Below, one piece after another: positions 44,701-57,484 of a stretch of DNA of 64,000 bases. Within the stretch, counting starts at the first letter, position 1. Each line of letters starts with the position of its first letter. Source of the stretch: Anolis sagrei (lineage: Eukaryota > Chordata > Lepidosauria > Squamata > Anolidae); assembly GCF_037176765.1 (NCBI RefSeq), contig NC_090034.1, forward strand, positions 25,427,375-25,491,374, given 5' to 3'. A program made the translations under genes and the position numbers. Below the pieces are notes generated by a model. It searched no databases. It saw only the letters and a list, made by a program, of their open reading frames with translations, and was not told the DNA's origin.

Positions 44701-47700
44701 CGTCTGAAGCAGCTGCTTGGCTCTAATGATGTCTACGTTCAGTCTTCCTGCGCTAGGAAGGTAATTCAAGGACAGCAGGAGTTCACCCAGCTCAACTTCA
44801 TTCTACAAAAGAAACATACCAAGCAAATGCTACAACAACAGGGTGTGTTAACCAAGAGGAAAGTGTGGTAAACAAACATGTGTCTCCAAGAACCAAACAT
44901 TACCTTAAAGTTAAAAATTGAAAATACAACTAGATAGTCATCCTTTGAGGATATCTGCTTTTCTGACTCGTGTTTGCCATGATGTTATCTCAGGTGCCTT
45001 CTAAACTGCTATTTAATATCCATCTTATCTGCTTTGAACTGAATTATATGGCGGTGTAGACTCATATAATTGAGTCCAAAGCAGATCATGTGGATTATCT
45101 GCTTTGATTATCTGGATTATATAGCAGTGTAGAAGGGGCCTCAGTCACCACAACATTTAACTACAATTTGGGCTAAATCAAATGTTCTTTGCTGTTGACT
45201 GTTGGAAGGCAGCCAAGCCATCTTAGGGACTTGGATGTGTTTTCATTTAGCAGTGCACAATAGGACCGTGCCTCCAAGTGAATACAACCCATCCCTCCCA
45301 ATATCTTCTGGTCAAACTTTTTTAAAAAACCCATCATCACACAAAATGGTCTGAGTATGCAGCTTCTTCAATGCCTGGATGGGAACTATTTGAGAAACCT
45401 CTTGTGCCCATGGCGGGGGAAGGAAAGAGGGAGGTAACTGCAAGAAATTAAATTAAAATAAGGGGCTGCGGTGGCGCAACAGGTTAAACTGCTGAGCTGC
45501 TGAAGTTGCTGATTGGAAGACCGGTGGTTTGAATCCACAGAACAGGGTGAACTTTTAGCCCAAGCTCCTGCCAACCTAGCAGTTCGAAAACATGCAAATG
45601 TGAGTAGATCAACAGGTATCACCTCGGCAAGAAGGTAAATAGTGCTCCATGCAGTCATGCTGGCCACATGACCTAGTAGGTGTCTACGGTCAATGCAGGC
45701 TCTTTCCAGAACTACTCCTCAGTGCAGGCTCTTCCCAGAGCACTACTCCTCAGTGCCAGAAGGGGAAGCCTTTACCTTTATCTGTGTATCTGTGTCTCCA
45801 GGCATTGAATGTTTGCATTGTGTCTATATGCAGAGATCCGCCCTGAGTCCCCTTGGGGAGATAGGGTGGATTACAAATAAAGTGTTGTTGTTGATCTTGT
45901 TGTTGAATTAAATTAAAGTAACTTCCCATGCCTGGACCTTTTCTGCCATGAGGGAAAAGGCAAGGGGCATGGAATCCCAGAACAGCCCCAGAAGGACCCA
46001 ACCCATATGTCCATCCACTTCCAGGGCAGTGATGGCACGATCGCCAGCACAGATGAAACTCTCTGTCCCTTCTGGCTGTAGCTGGTTATTGTGTAAATGT
46101 TAAACACTGATGGAGCAAACTCGCTCCCCTGAGGCAGGTCGTTCTTCTGTTTTCGCCTGTTTCTCTGGCCTTGGAACTCAACAAGAAAGCTCCTGTTTTG
46201 TAGCAGATTTCCTATGAAGCAGGTTTCCTATGAATCCCACTGGAGCATTGCAGTGCACCAAAATACCTGGGAGTTACCCTGGACTGTGCTCTGACTTACA
46301 GGAAGGACTGCTTGACTATCAAGTAAAAAGTGGGTGCTAGAAATAATATCATACAAAAGCTGACTGGCACAAAACCAGACACAGTGAAGACATCAGCGTT
46401 TCACTTCTCTGCTACTGAATACACATGCCCATCTACAACACATATCACCATGTTAAAACAGTGGGTGTGGACATGCCGCATTATCACAGGATGCCTATGC
46501 CCTACACCACTGGAGAAATTACACTGTTTAGCAGGTGTCACACCACCTGACATATGCTGGAAAGTAGCAGCTGGCAATGAAAGGACCAAGGCAGTGACAT
46601 CTCTGCCCCACCCTCTGTTCCAATATCAGTCAGCATGCCAATGTATTAAATCAAGAAATAACTTTCTAAGATCTACAGAGATACTCACAGGAACACCTCA
46701 GCAAGTGAGAGTCCAAAAGTGGCAGGTTAACACTCGGAACCTCAGTCAGTGACTGATACCGAATGAGAGACTCCCTCTTGGGCACACAGAAGATAGGATG
46801 ACTTGGAAGGCACTGAACAGACTGCACTCTGGCACCATGAGATGCAGAGTCAATCTTCAGAAATGGGGCTATGAAGTGGAGTCCATGACATACGAATGAG
46901 GAGAAGAGCAAACCACAGACAATCTATTACAATGCAGTCTGAGCCCTGCCACATGCACAATGGAGAACCTTCTTATAGCAACACCCCAGGCACTCCAAGT
47001 GGGTAGCTGCTAATCAAAGGCCATTTAGTATAATGCCAAGTTTTTAACTTTGTGTTTTTAAATACATTACAACTGTACCCTCAATTCGCTTCTGACACGA
47101 TAAATAAAAGCACGAATCTGGCTTGGTGGTGGATGGTATAAAACGCCAAAACAACAAAGGCTGGATCTGCTGCCATATAAAATCCAGATTATCTGTTTTG
47201 AACTGAATTATATGGCAGTGTAGATGCAGCCTATATGGCCTATATGGTAGTATTAAAGCCCAGTCTAGCTGATTTGCCTGTCTTTGCTCAGACTTGCCAG
47301 TCTCAATGGTCATAGACTCAGAATCATAGAGTTATCAGTCCACAAGGGCCATCCAATCCAATCTTTTTTCTGCCATACAGGAATGCATAGTAAAAGAACT
47401 CATGAGAGATGGACATCCAGTCTAAATTTTAAAACCTCCAGAAAAGGAGACTCAGTCACATGCCCAGACAGAGGATTCATTTCCCTGTCAAACAGTTCAT
47501 ACCATCAGGAAGTTCTTAATGTTTAGGTGGAATTTATTTTCTTGCAATATGAATCCATTTCTCCATACTAGTCTCTGGAGCAGAGAAAACAACCTGGCAC
47601 CACCTTCAATAGGATTTCCTTTCCAATATTTGTCAGGTATGTGTTCTGTGATCTGCTCTGAGTCCCTTTTGGGGTGGGAAGGGCAGAATATAAATAATAT

Positions 47701-50700
47701 AAATAAACTGCTCCTCATAGGGATACTGGACTTCCTGGCCTTTGATCATTTTGGTCATCATTCCAGATTGCCAATATTAAGTAAGCAGACCATTATCACA
47801 CCAAGATATCAAGAAAGATTACCTGAGAACTGGGGATCAGAGCCTTCCACCAATGCCCACCTTTGACGAGGTCGACATCGCTCAAGGGCATCGACACTTT
47901 CCCAATAACGCAGTGGCGTGAAAACTTGTCAAAATCCACGATGGTCAAGAGCAAAGTCCTCCTCTGGGCTTCCAAAAATGGGATGTCAAAGGTGTACCTT
48001 TCCTCAAACACTGGGTTCTGGGTTTTCCGCTTCACCCCGGTCTGCTTGGAATTTTTCTGGTCCGGCAGGAGGCAAATTTTGACATAGGGATTCGAATGCG
48101 CCATGTCCTGCCGGGAACCATCATAGGAGATTGGGGGAGGCAGGTCCTTGGCCTCAATCACCCGGACAATGAGGTAATTGTGCAAGAGGTCATACTGTGT
48201 GCTGAAGTGCAGCATGCCCAGCTGGTACTTGGCCAGGATTTCCTCATCTGTCAAGGAATCCATGTCATCGCTATTGGAGTCAAGGGAATACAGTCTTGGT
48301 TCAAATTTCCTAAAATAGTCATCAGGAGCATAGCTTTTCCTCAGGATGCTTGGCTGGACAACTTCTTTCTTGGCTCCTAAAATCCCAAACTCAATCGGTT
48401 TGATGTCAATGAGGGGAGAACTCGGCCGCCTCACCTCAAGGCCTCCAGAAAGAAAACAAAGGGCAAGAGTTGATAAATAGCACGAGATTACGTTGGTTTG
48501 GTTATTTAAAATGTTTATACTCCACCCAAGTCGAAATGGTCTTAGGGAGATACAGGGATACCTTGACTTAAGAGTTTAGTTCATTCTGTGACTGAGTTCT
48601 TAACTCAAAATGCTCTTATCTAAAAGCAAATTTTCCCACTGAAATGCTATTAATCCATTCTGCCCCACTCAGAACCCCCTCATTTTTTGTTACATGTTTT
48701 TAAATAGGAAAATGTACTTTATTAACAACAAATAATGTATAAATGCACATTTACATGGAATAATAACAAAAAGAAAGATCAACTTTAAAATGGTAGAAGC
48801 ACAAAGTTGTGGCAAAGAAGCCCAAAGCAGCACAAAGCGAAGAGGCAGAAGCATCCTTTTCTTCTTCCTCCTGTCCTCATTCCCGACTCTTTCTCTCCCT
48901 CCCTTGCTCTCTTTCTCTCCCTCTCTCTTCAAGAAGCCAAAGATATTGTATGTTTTAAGGCACAATGGAGGTGTGATTGTAAGCTGCCTTGAGTCCCCCT
49001 CGGGGTAGAGAAAAGGAGGATTTAAATAAGGTAAATGAAGGGATAAAAATAAATCACACAAAACCAACCAACATAAAGTTCCTCAAAGTGGATGAGAGCA
49101 AAGCAAACTGCAATCTTCCAAAGCGGACAAGAGCATGAGGCTCAGAGGCTGCTCCCTTGAAGCCCCAAATCCCTGCACTCTTGTGTTAGCACTCCCCCTG
49201 GAGTTCACTCTTAACTCAAAGCACTACTCATATATCAAAGCAAACCCAGGCTGAATGACAGCTCTTAACTCAGAACACTCTTAGGCAGAGATGATAATAA
49301 CAACAACAACAACAACTTAATTTTTATACCCCACCACCATCTCCCCGAAGGGACTCAGGGCAGCTTACAAGGAGGCAAGCCTGAAAATGCATATTAAAAC
49401 GTACACAATAAAATGAAATGAAACAAAATAAAATCAACAACTGCATCAGAAAAAAACAGTACAATCACAATGCACATTTTAAAAACAGTATAATGTCTGA
49501 AAGATTAGGTGCTGAGTGTGGAAGGATCAGGAAATGTGCAATCATTCCTAGATAGAGCCCAGGGAAAGTGAAAAATACGATTCAATTCAGTTCAGCTCAC
49601 AGCTGGGAGAGCAATATTCTTAGGCATTTACAGTAACAGGATTACAGGTGGGAGGCTCCACTCTATAGGGTTAAAAAACAAAATAGGAACATATGGCCTT
49701 GAAGGAATGAACCTGGATATTCCCAACTGTCTTACTTGGTTGTCTTAGATTACTGTGGCTGCACTTTGGATGACTGTTGACACCATGCTGAATTGTGTGT
49801 CGGGACTTCTGACCTGCTGATACAATTTCTGGACTGGCCAACTACCATCTTCATGCTCTCTCTGCATTTGCTCAGAGAACCATTGAATGACCTGAACTGA
49901 ACTAACTCCTCAACAGCATTACACATCTGCTTCCTTGGGTCCTTGCTGACTCAAATTCAGCAAAACTACACTGCCATGGCTCATGGCCCGCAATCTAGGA
50001 GGCTGAGTGACCCCATTGCCCCAATATCAACCAGATACACAGCAGCAACCATACTTGAAATCCTTCTTGTCAGGCTGTAAGTGGATCGAGACGTATCTGA
50101 AGAGGATCGTCTTCTATCTGGTGAATCGTCCTGAGGAGTCACAGGAGGTTCGCTAGCTGTTGTGTTGTCAGAGTCACCGTCTTTGTCCTCACTTCTGTTG
50201 CTTATCCTGTTGGAAAGAAATTAACAAAAGATTTCACAGTCATCTAGGAAAACCATCGCAATGATTTGTTGTTTTGTCCTGTGAGGAGCAAGATTTACTG
50301 CAACTCTGCTTGTCTCCCCAATATTTCTTATTATCTCTCCTTACCCTACTGTAATTCAAGCTCTGTTTAATTTCATAAACATCGAAACAAAGCAATGGCT
50401 GCAGAGAATTCTCAATGTAATTGCTTTCTAATTGTGCTTCCATTCAGCCATCTGTGTGTCTGTGGCTCCATTTGTTTACAGCCCTGATCAGCTGTTTCAG
50501 GATTTTAAAATACGCATATGTGCTGGAGCAATCCACACCGGTATATCGGAATGAAATCATGTGTTTTTCTTTGGTGCAGAGATATATAGTCATGCGAATA
50601 TGCACAGTTTTTTGGTCCAAATCAGGTTTTAAGTGCACCTTTTAAACACGTGTTTTTAGCTGTTAATCCGAATCAGTGCATATTTTCCTTTAACATCATT

Positions 50701-53700
50701 TAGCCACACACATCCCTTTTATCATGGTTCCTTCTGTGTTTTAGGGCCTGTGTAGGAGGGCCCTAGCTCATCTCGAACTCTGTTCTTTGCTGTCTCTTAT
50801 CTAACTAAGTCATATCTCTAACTGAATTCAATTCTTATCTCTGACTTTGACTTGCACCTCTCACTGACAGTTGCCATACATGCCACTTGTTCAAAATCCC
50901 ACTCAAAAACTCAGCCAACCACCCCATGCCATCCTCCTTTCCCTAATATGGTACTCACCTTATTAATATACTATGCATCACATACATAACCATGCCTTAC
51001 CTTGATTTCTGAAATAAACACAAGTTTGTTTTTTTTTGTTTTGTTTTTTAAAGTCTGGAACATCACATTTCCATCACTGGATTAACCAGCATGGAAACCA
51101 ATGGATCTCCGTGGCTTTTCTCCGTCCCTCATCATTTACACTGCAAGTCTGTAGGGAAGCCCTTTGTTTTATTTTAATCACTGCAAACCCCCCAGTTCCA
51201 TAAATATTAATACGACTGCCTTTGCTAATCTGTCTGCCTTCTCCACATGAAGCATTTTGCATTCACAGTCAAGTAGGGTACACCTGAAAGTCAAAATGAA
51301 AGAGACAATAATAAATGACCTTCATTGAATTTTTAAAATGCTTTTACATAGACTCATAGAATCCTATAGTTGGAAGAGACCTCGTGTACCATCCAGTCCA
51401 ACCCCTTTCTGCCAAGAAGCAGGAAAATCACATTCAAAGCCCTGCCTCACCCCACGACAGATGGCCACCCAGCCTCTTTTCAAAAGCCTCCAAAGAAGGA
51501 GCCTCCACCACACTCCGGGCAAGAGAGTTCCACCGCTGAACAGCTCTCACAGTTAGGAAGTTATTTCTCATGTGCAGGTGAAATTTCCTTTCCTGTGGTT
51601 TGAAGCCATTGTTTTGCGTCCTAGTCTCCAGTGCAAGAGAAAACAAGCTTGCTCCCTCTTTCCTATGACTTCCTCGCTTTCACATCTTGATAAATAGCCC
51701 TCATCATGTCTCCTCTCAGCCTTCTCTTCTGCAGGCTAAACATGCCCAGCTTCTTAAGCCACTCCTCATAGGGCTTGTTCTCCAGACTTTTGATTCTTTG
51801 AGTCATCCTCCTCTGGACACATTCCAGCTTAGAGTCAACGCCTCCCTTCAATTGTGGTGCCCAGAACTGGACACAGCATGATTCCATGAGTGGTCTGACT
51901 AAGGCAGAAGAGAGGGGTAGCATAACTTCCCTGGATCTAGGCATTAGACTTTTATTTATGTCGGCCAAAATCCCATTGGCTTTTTAAGCTGCCGCTTGAC
52001 ATTGTTGGCTCATGTTCACCTTCCTGTCCACAAGGACTCCAAGATCATTTTCACATATACAAATGCAAGATACTCCACTTAGGCAGAAAAAATGAAATGC
52101 AAAGATACAGAATTGGGGGGGGGGGGGGGTGCCTGACTAATAAAACTAATAAAATGAAGTTCAATAGAGACAAATGCAAGATACTCCACTTAGGCAGAAA
52201 AAAATGAAATGCAAAGATACAGAATTGGGGGGGGCACCCCCCCCCCCCAATTCTGTATCTTTGCATTTCATTTTTTTCTGCCTAAGTGGAGTATCTTGCA
52301 TTTGTCTCTATTGAACTTCATTTTATTAGTTTTATTAGTCAGGCACCCCCCCCCCCCCAATTCTGTATCTTTGCATTTCATTTTTTTCTGCCTAAGTGGA
52401 GTATCTTGCATTTGTCTCTATTGAACTTCATTTTATTAGTTTTGGCCCATCATCTCTCTAATCTGTTAAGATCAGTTTGAATTCTGCTCCTGTCTTCAGG
52501 GGTTTTGGCTCCCATCTGCTAGCTTGATGATCATATCTTCGAACACTTCATCTAAGTCATTAATAAAGAGGTTGAAGAGAACCGGTCCCAGGACGGACCC
52601 CTGTTTAAGGCACTCCACTCGTCACTTCTTTCCAGGATGACGAGGAAGCATTGTGTCAATCACCCTTTGGGTTCGTTCACTTAACCAATTACAGATCCAC
52701 CTAACCATAGTTTTGCCTAGCCCACATTGGACTAGTTTCCTTGCCAGAAGGTCATGGGGAACCTTGTCCAAGGAAGACCTTCCTGAAATCCAGATATGCT
52801 CCATCCACGGCGTTCCCTGCATCTATCCAGATTGTGACTCTATCCAAAAAAGAGATCAGATTTGTCTGGCATGACTTGTTTTTGATACATCCATGTTGAC
52901 TATTAGCAATGATATCATTCGTTTCTAAGTGTTTGCAGACCACGTCCTTAATGATCTTTTCTATAATCTTCCCTGGTATCGATGTGAGGCTGATTGGACA
53001 GGAACTGTTTGGGTCGTCCTTTTTCCCTTTCTTAAAGAGATAGGGACCACCTTTGCCCTCTTTCAATCTGCTGAGACTTGTCCCGTTCTCCAAGAACTCC
53101 CAAAGATTATTGCCAGTGGTTCCGAAATGACTTCTGCTAGTTCCTTCAATACATGAAGCCTCGCCACTTCCAGACCTTTTCTTGCACAAAGAAAGATGAC
53201 TGCTCTTTCTTGCTGAAGGCACCTTTAAGTTGCATTTTTGTGGCATTAACAGTCACACTCATTACACAGATCTGCACCTTTGTCTCAGGCCGATTTTGGG
53301 GTGCAGCAACCAAATTCGTTAAAGAAAAGTGAGGGGAAAACCTGCCCATCTTGGGAGTCGAGACATCAAATCCTAAGCTTGGGTATAAAGAAAGTGTGCA
53401 GAAAAAGCAGGGCTAACATGTGGAAGTCCAATGTATGATGCTGCAGGACTTCAGTGAGGAAAAATACAATCTCTAAAGCAGGCATGGGCAAACTTGGGCC
53501 CTCCAGGTGTTGGACTTCAACTCCCACAATTCCTAGCAGCCAATAGGCTGCTAGGAATTATGGGAGTTGAAGTCCAAAACATCTTGAGGGCCCAAGTTTG
53601 CCCATGCCTGCTGTAAAGTTTTCAGCTCCGGTTGCTTCTCACAGGATTCACAATTTTTTTGGCTTAAAATCCTGTACAATATGCTAAGATGGCAACTGTG

Positions 53701-56700
53701 TTAATAAGAAAACACTCCAACTGAGTGGGAAGCCCATGCTGGAGCCAAGAAAAATCATTTTAAAATATGTCAACGAACAAAGAGGATAACAAGTGAAACC
53801 AAAGAAATGAGTGATTGCCTTTCATCAAGTATTACTATTACTTTTCTCTTCTCTATCTTGGTTCTGTTTAAATCATTTTCCTGAATTTAATATTTGTTTA
53901 TTTGGAATGACTCGGAAGAAAACCAAGCTACGCTTTCACAGGAAGCATTTGCTTTTCACTTTTCACATTTTGTAATCCGTAAAGCCGAAAAGCCCCTGCT
54001 AGTCTTGGGAAAAAAGAAAATTAATAATATCTTTTTACTCAACAACTCAGGAAAGCAAATATTAGATGGGAAATGACAGGAAGGTGTTGTTGCCATGTGT
54101 GCTAAGTCAACATAATTAGATTTGCCATAGGAAGAACCGACACATTGTCAATGTTTTACGATGAGATAAAAAACAAAAACAAAACATCATTACATTCTTC
54201 TCTGAGGTTGGAGACAAAATTATTCATCCGCACTTGGGCCCAACATCAGTTCTCTGTGATCTGGGATAGGATGAAACTTTGATTGTTCAAGGCAGAAAGT
54301 CACCAAGAGCATCAATGGATAGAAAAATAAAGTCAACTGGGGAAGGAGCTTATAATACCACAGGGGCCAACTTTTCATCTAATAAGCTAGGAACTAAAGG
54401 ATGAGGATGAGGAAGATTAATTTCAGATTTGATTTTAATTTTTTTCTAATCTTTTAAGAAACTCAAAATCAAGTTTGGAATTAATCCCTCCTTCTCCTTT
54501 TCTTTCTCTTCTTTTTCCTCTTCCTCCTTCTCTACTTTATCTTCCTCCATCTCTTCCTTTTCCTCTTCCTCCTCCTTCCCTTTCTACTACTACTTCTACT
54601 TCTTCTTCCTCCTTCTTTTTCTTTTCCTCTTCCTCCTCCCCATATCTGATCTTACTTCCTCTCTTACTTTTCATCTGCCTCTTCCTCCTCCTCTTCCTCC
54701 ATGTCTTCCTTTGCCTTTTCCTCCTCCTCCCCTTTCTACTACTTTCTCCTCCTTTTTCTTTTCTTCTTCCTCCTCCCCTTTTACTATTTCTTCTTCCCAT
54801 ATTTGGTCTTCCTTCCTCTCTTGCTTTTCCTCTTCCTCCTCTTCTTCTTCCTCCCTCTCTTACTTTTCCTCCTCCTCCTCCTCCCCTTTCTACTACTTCT
54901 TCTAATTCTTCCTTCTCTTTCTTTTCCCCTTCCTCTTCCTCTTCTTCCTCCTTCTATTCCTTTTCCTCCCCCTCCCCCTCTACTATTTATTCATCTTCCT
55001 CCCCATATTTCACCTTCCTCCCTCTCATATTTTTCCTCTTCCTCCTCCTCCCCCTTCTACTACTTCTTCCTTCTCTTTCTTTTCTTCTTCCTCCTTTTCT
55101 TCTTTCTCTTTTTCTTCCTCCCCTTCTACTACTTCTTCTTCCTCTTCCTCCTCCTCCCCTTTCTACTTCTTCTTCTAATTCTTCTTCCTCCTCCTCTTCT
55201 TCTTCCTCTTTCTCTTCCTTTTCTCCTCCACCCCTTCTTCTACTTCTTCTTCCTCCTCTCCCTTCTTCTTCTCCTTCTCCTTCTTCCTTCTCTTCCTTTT
55301 CCTCCTTCTCCCCCCTTCTACTACTACTTCTTCCTCCACCTCCTCTTTTTCTTCTACTTCTTTCTCCTCTTCCTTTTCTCACTCTCTCTCTCCCTTTGGC
55401 TTATGAGATCCATGCATTCCCTTCATCTTTTTTTATTATCATTCCTAAGACAGGAGAAGATGCAACATGTTCCAAATTCATCTCCAGTCTGGTTTTTCAT
55501 TGCTAGGAGAATGAATAGAACTCTCTCATCTTGGATAGTTTCCACCATAACCTTACGATTATGGGATTATATATTTAAATGACATTTTTGTTTTTATCTA
55601 TTCCTTGGATCGTCACAACATGAAGTCATCGCCAAACAGATGCTCTCACAATAAACTGCATTTTTCCATTCAGTCTTGAGTGTGGCACCTGAACTGTCCC
55701 TTCAATCTACCTCAATATTACCTTCTGGTAAAGCTCAATAGCTCCCCTAGAAAAGAGGCACGAGGGGGGGGGGGTGAAGCCTGGCGAGTAAACAAGACGT
55801 TCCCAAAGTGATCCCTAAGAAACATGAAATGAAGCAGACAAATAGGATGGGAAAAGCATCCTCTGAACTTACAACCAGGGAGGTGTCTGCCCTGGAAAAG
55901 GCCCCAGGATTTCCACTTCGTCTTCGTTTGACTGGCAACAGCTGCAGTCATAACACTTCTGGCAACAATTCCGGCAAGTCCATCTGCACAGTAAGAGATC
56001 GGAGATTCTAGACAAAAGGCCCTGAGGCCGTTGGAAACCAGAAAGCAAAAATTACAACCCGTTGGTTACCGGCAGACATAAACACACTTGTTATTTATGT
56101 GTCAAGCTCAGATTGCAAGTGCCTGTGTGTGTGAGAGAGAGAGAGTATGAATGGCTCTACTAGCCCCTATTGCAAAAGGATCTGGGGTTCAGTTATTAGC
56201 TGTCTTAGTGGAAACTGGAAAGGAGGAAAGGATCCACTTTGTGAGCTGTGGATTGATTACATTGTGGATCAGGCCCGGCTCAACTTGGGCTCTCCCTCCA
56301 GGTGTTTTCGACTTCAACTCCCATAATTCCTTACAGCTTCAGGCCCCTTCCTTTTGCTTAAATGGCTGGGGGGGGGGGGAGGAAAGGGCCTGAGGCTTTT
56401 AGGAATTGTGTGAGTTGAAGTGTGCCTGCTTTGGTTTTGAGATCATCAGGGCAGATTCGTATCTTTGTCCTGCCAATCCCATGGGCCCAATGCATGAGGA
56501 CACGAAAGATAGCCAACCTTGTAGCGGATCCCAATTGTAAAGCCGCCTTGCAAGAGAGGTGGGTTGCTCCCTTTCCTTCCACCAGCCAACAAAGATCTTT
56601 CTATATGGGCAGATTATTAGTAACTACTAGCTGATGTGTTTTGATATACATTTGTTTATCTCACTGTGTTTTAGTTGTCTTTGTTTTTAATTCTGCATAG

Positions 56701-57441
56701 TGCTTTGGGAGAAAAGGAAGGGGAGGGAAGGGAAAGAAGAAGGGAAGGGAAGGGAAAGAGGAAAGGAAGAGAAGGAGTAGAAAGGAAGGGAGGCAAATGA
56801 GAGAGGGAAACAGAGGGAAGGAAGAAGGGAGGGAAGGAAGGGAAACAAAGGGAGGGAAGGGAGGGAAGGAAAAGAGGAAGGGAGGGAAGGAGGGAGGGAG
56901 GGGAAAGGAAGGGAAGGGAGGAAGAAAGGGTGGGAAGAAAGAGGGAGGAGAAGGGAAGGGAGGAAAAAGGGGAAAGGAAGGGAAGGAGCAAGGGAGGGGA
57001 GAAAAGGAGGGGAAGGAAGGGGAAATGAAGGGAAGGAGGAAAGGAAGAGAGGGAAGAGAAAGAGAAAGGGAAGGAAGGAGGGAGGGTAAGGTAAGGAGGG
57101 AAGTGAGGAAGAAAGGGAGGAAGGAAAGAGGGGTGGGGAAGGGGAAAGAAAGAGAAGGGAATGGTAGCGAAGGGAAGTGAAGGGAAGAGAAGGGGGAAAG
57201 GGGGGAAAGGATGATGATGAGGGAAAGGAAAGGAGCAAAGGAAGGAAGGAAAGGAGGAAAGGGGAAGGGAAATGAAGGAAAGGAGGAAAGGAAGAGAGAG
57301 AAGGAGGGAGGGAGGGAGGGAAGGGAGGGAAGGGAGGGAGGGCAGGAGGGAGGAAATGTTATATTATTTACTGTATTTTTTTGTTTTGCTGAAAGACACC
57401 CCAAGTCCCTTTGAGGAGAAGGGGCTGGATACAAATAAAGC

Positions 57442-57484
<43 letters not shown>

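Noticed and set aside
52051-52424. Two mirrored 71-residue frames starting MQRYRIGGG
   Set aside because: They are the two arms of the palindrome within CR1.
54475-55582. Open frames of 343 and 293 residues rich in Ser, Leu, Phe and Pro
   Set aside because: They read through a C/T satellite; all frames are open there by composition.
56661-57434. 257-residue Ser/Pro/Leu/Phe frame on the minus strand and Lys/Glu/Gly frames on the plus strand
   Set aside because: Same cause, a polypurine satellite.
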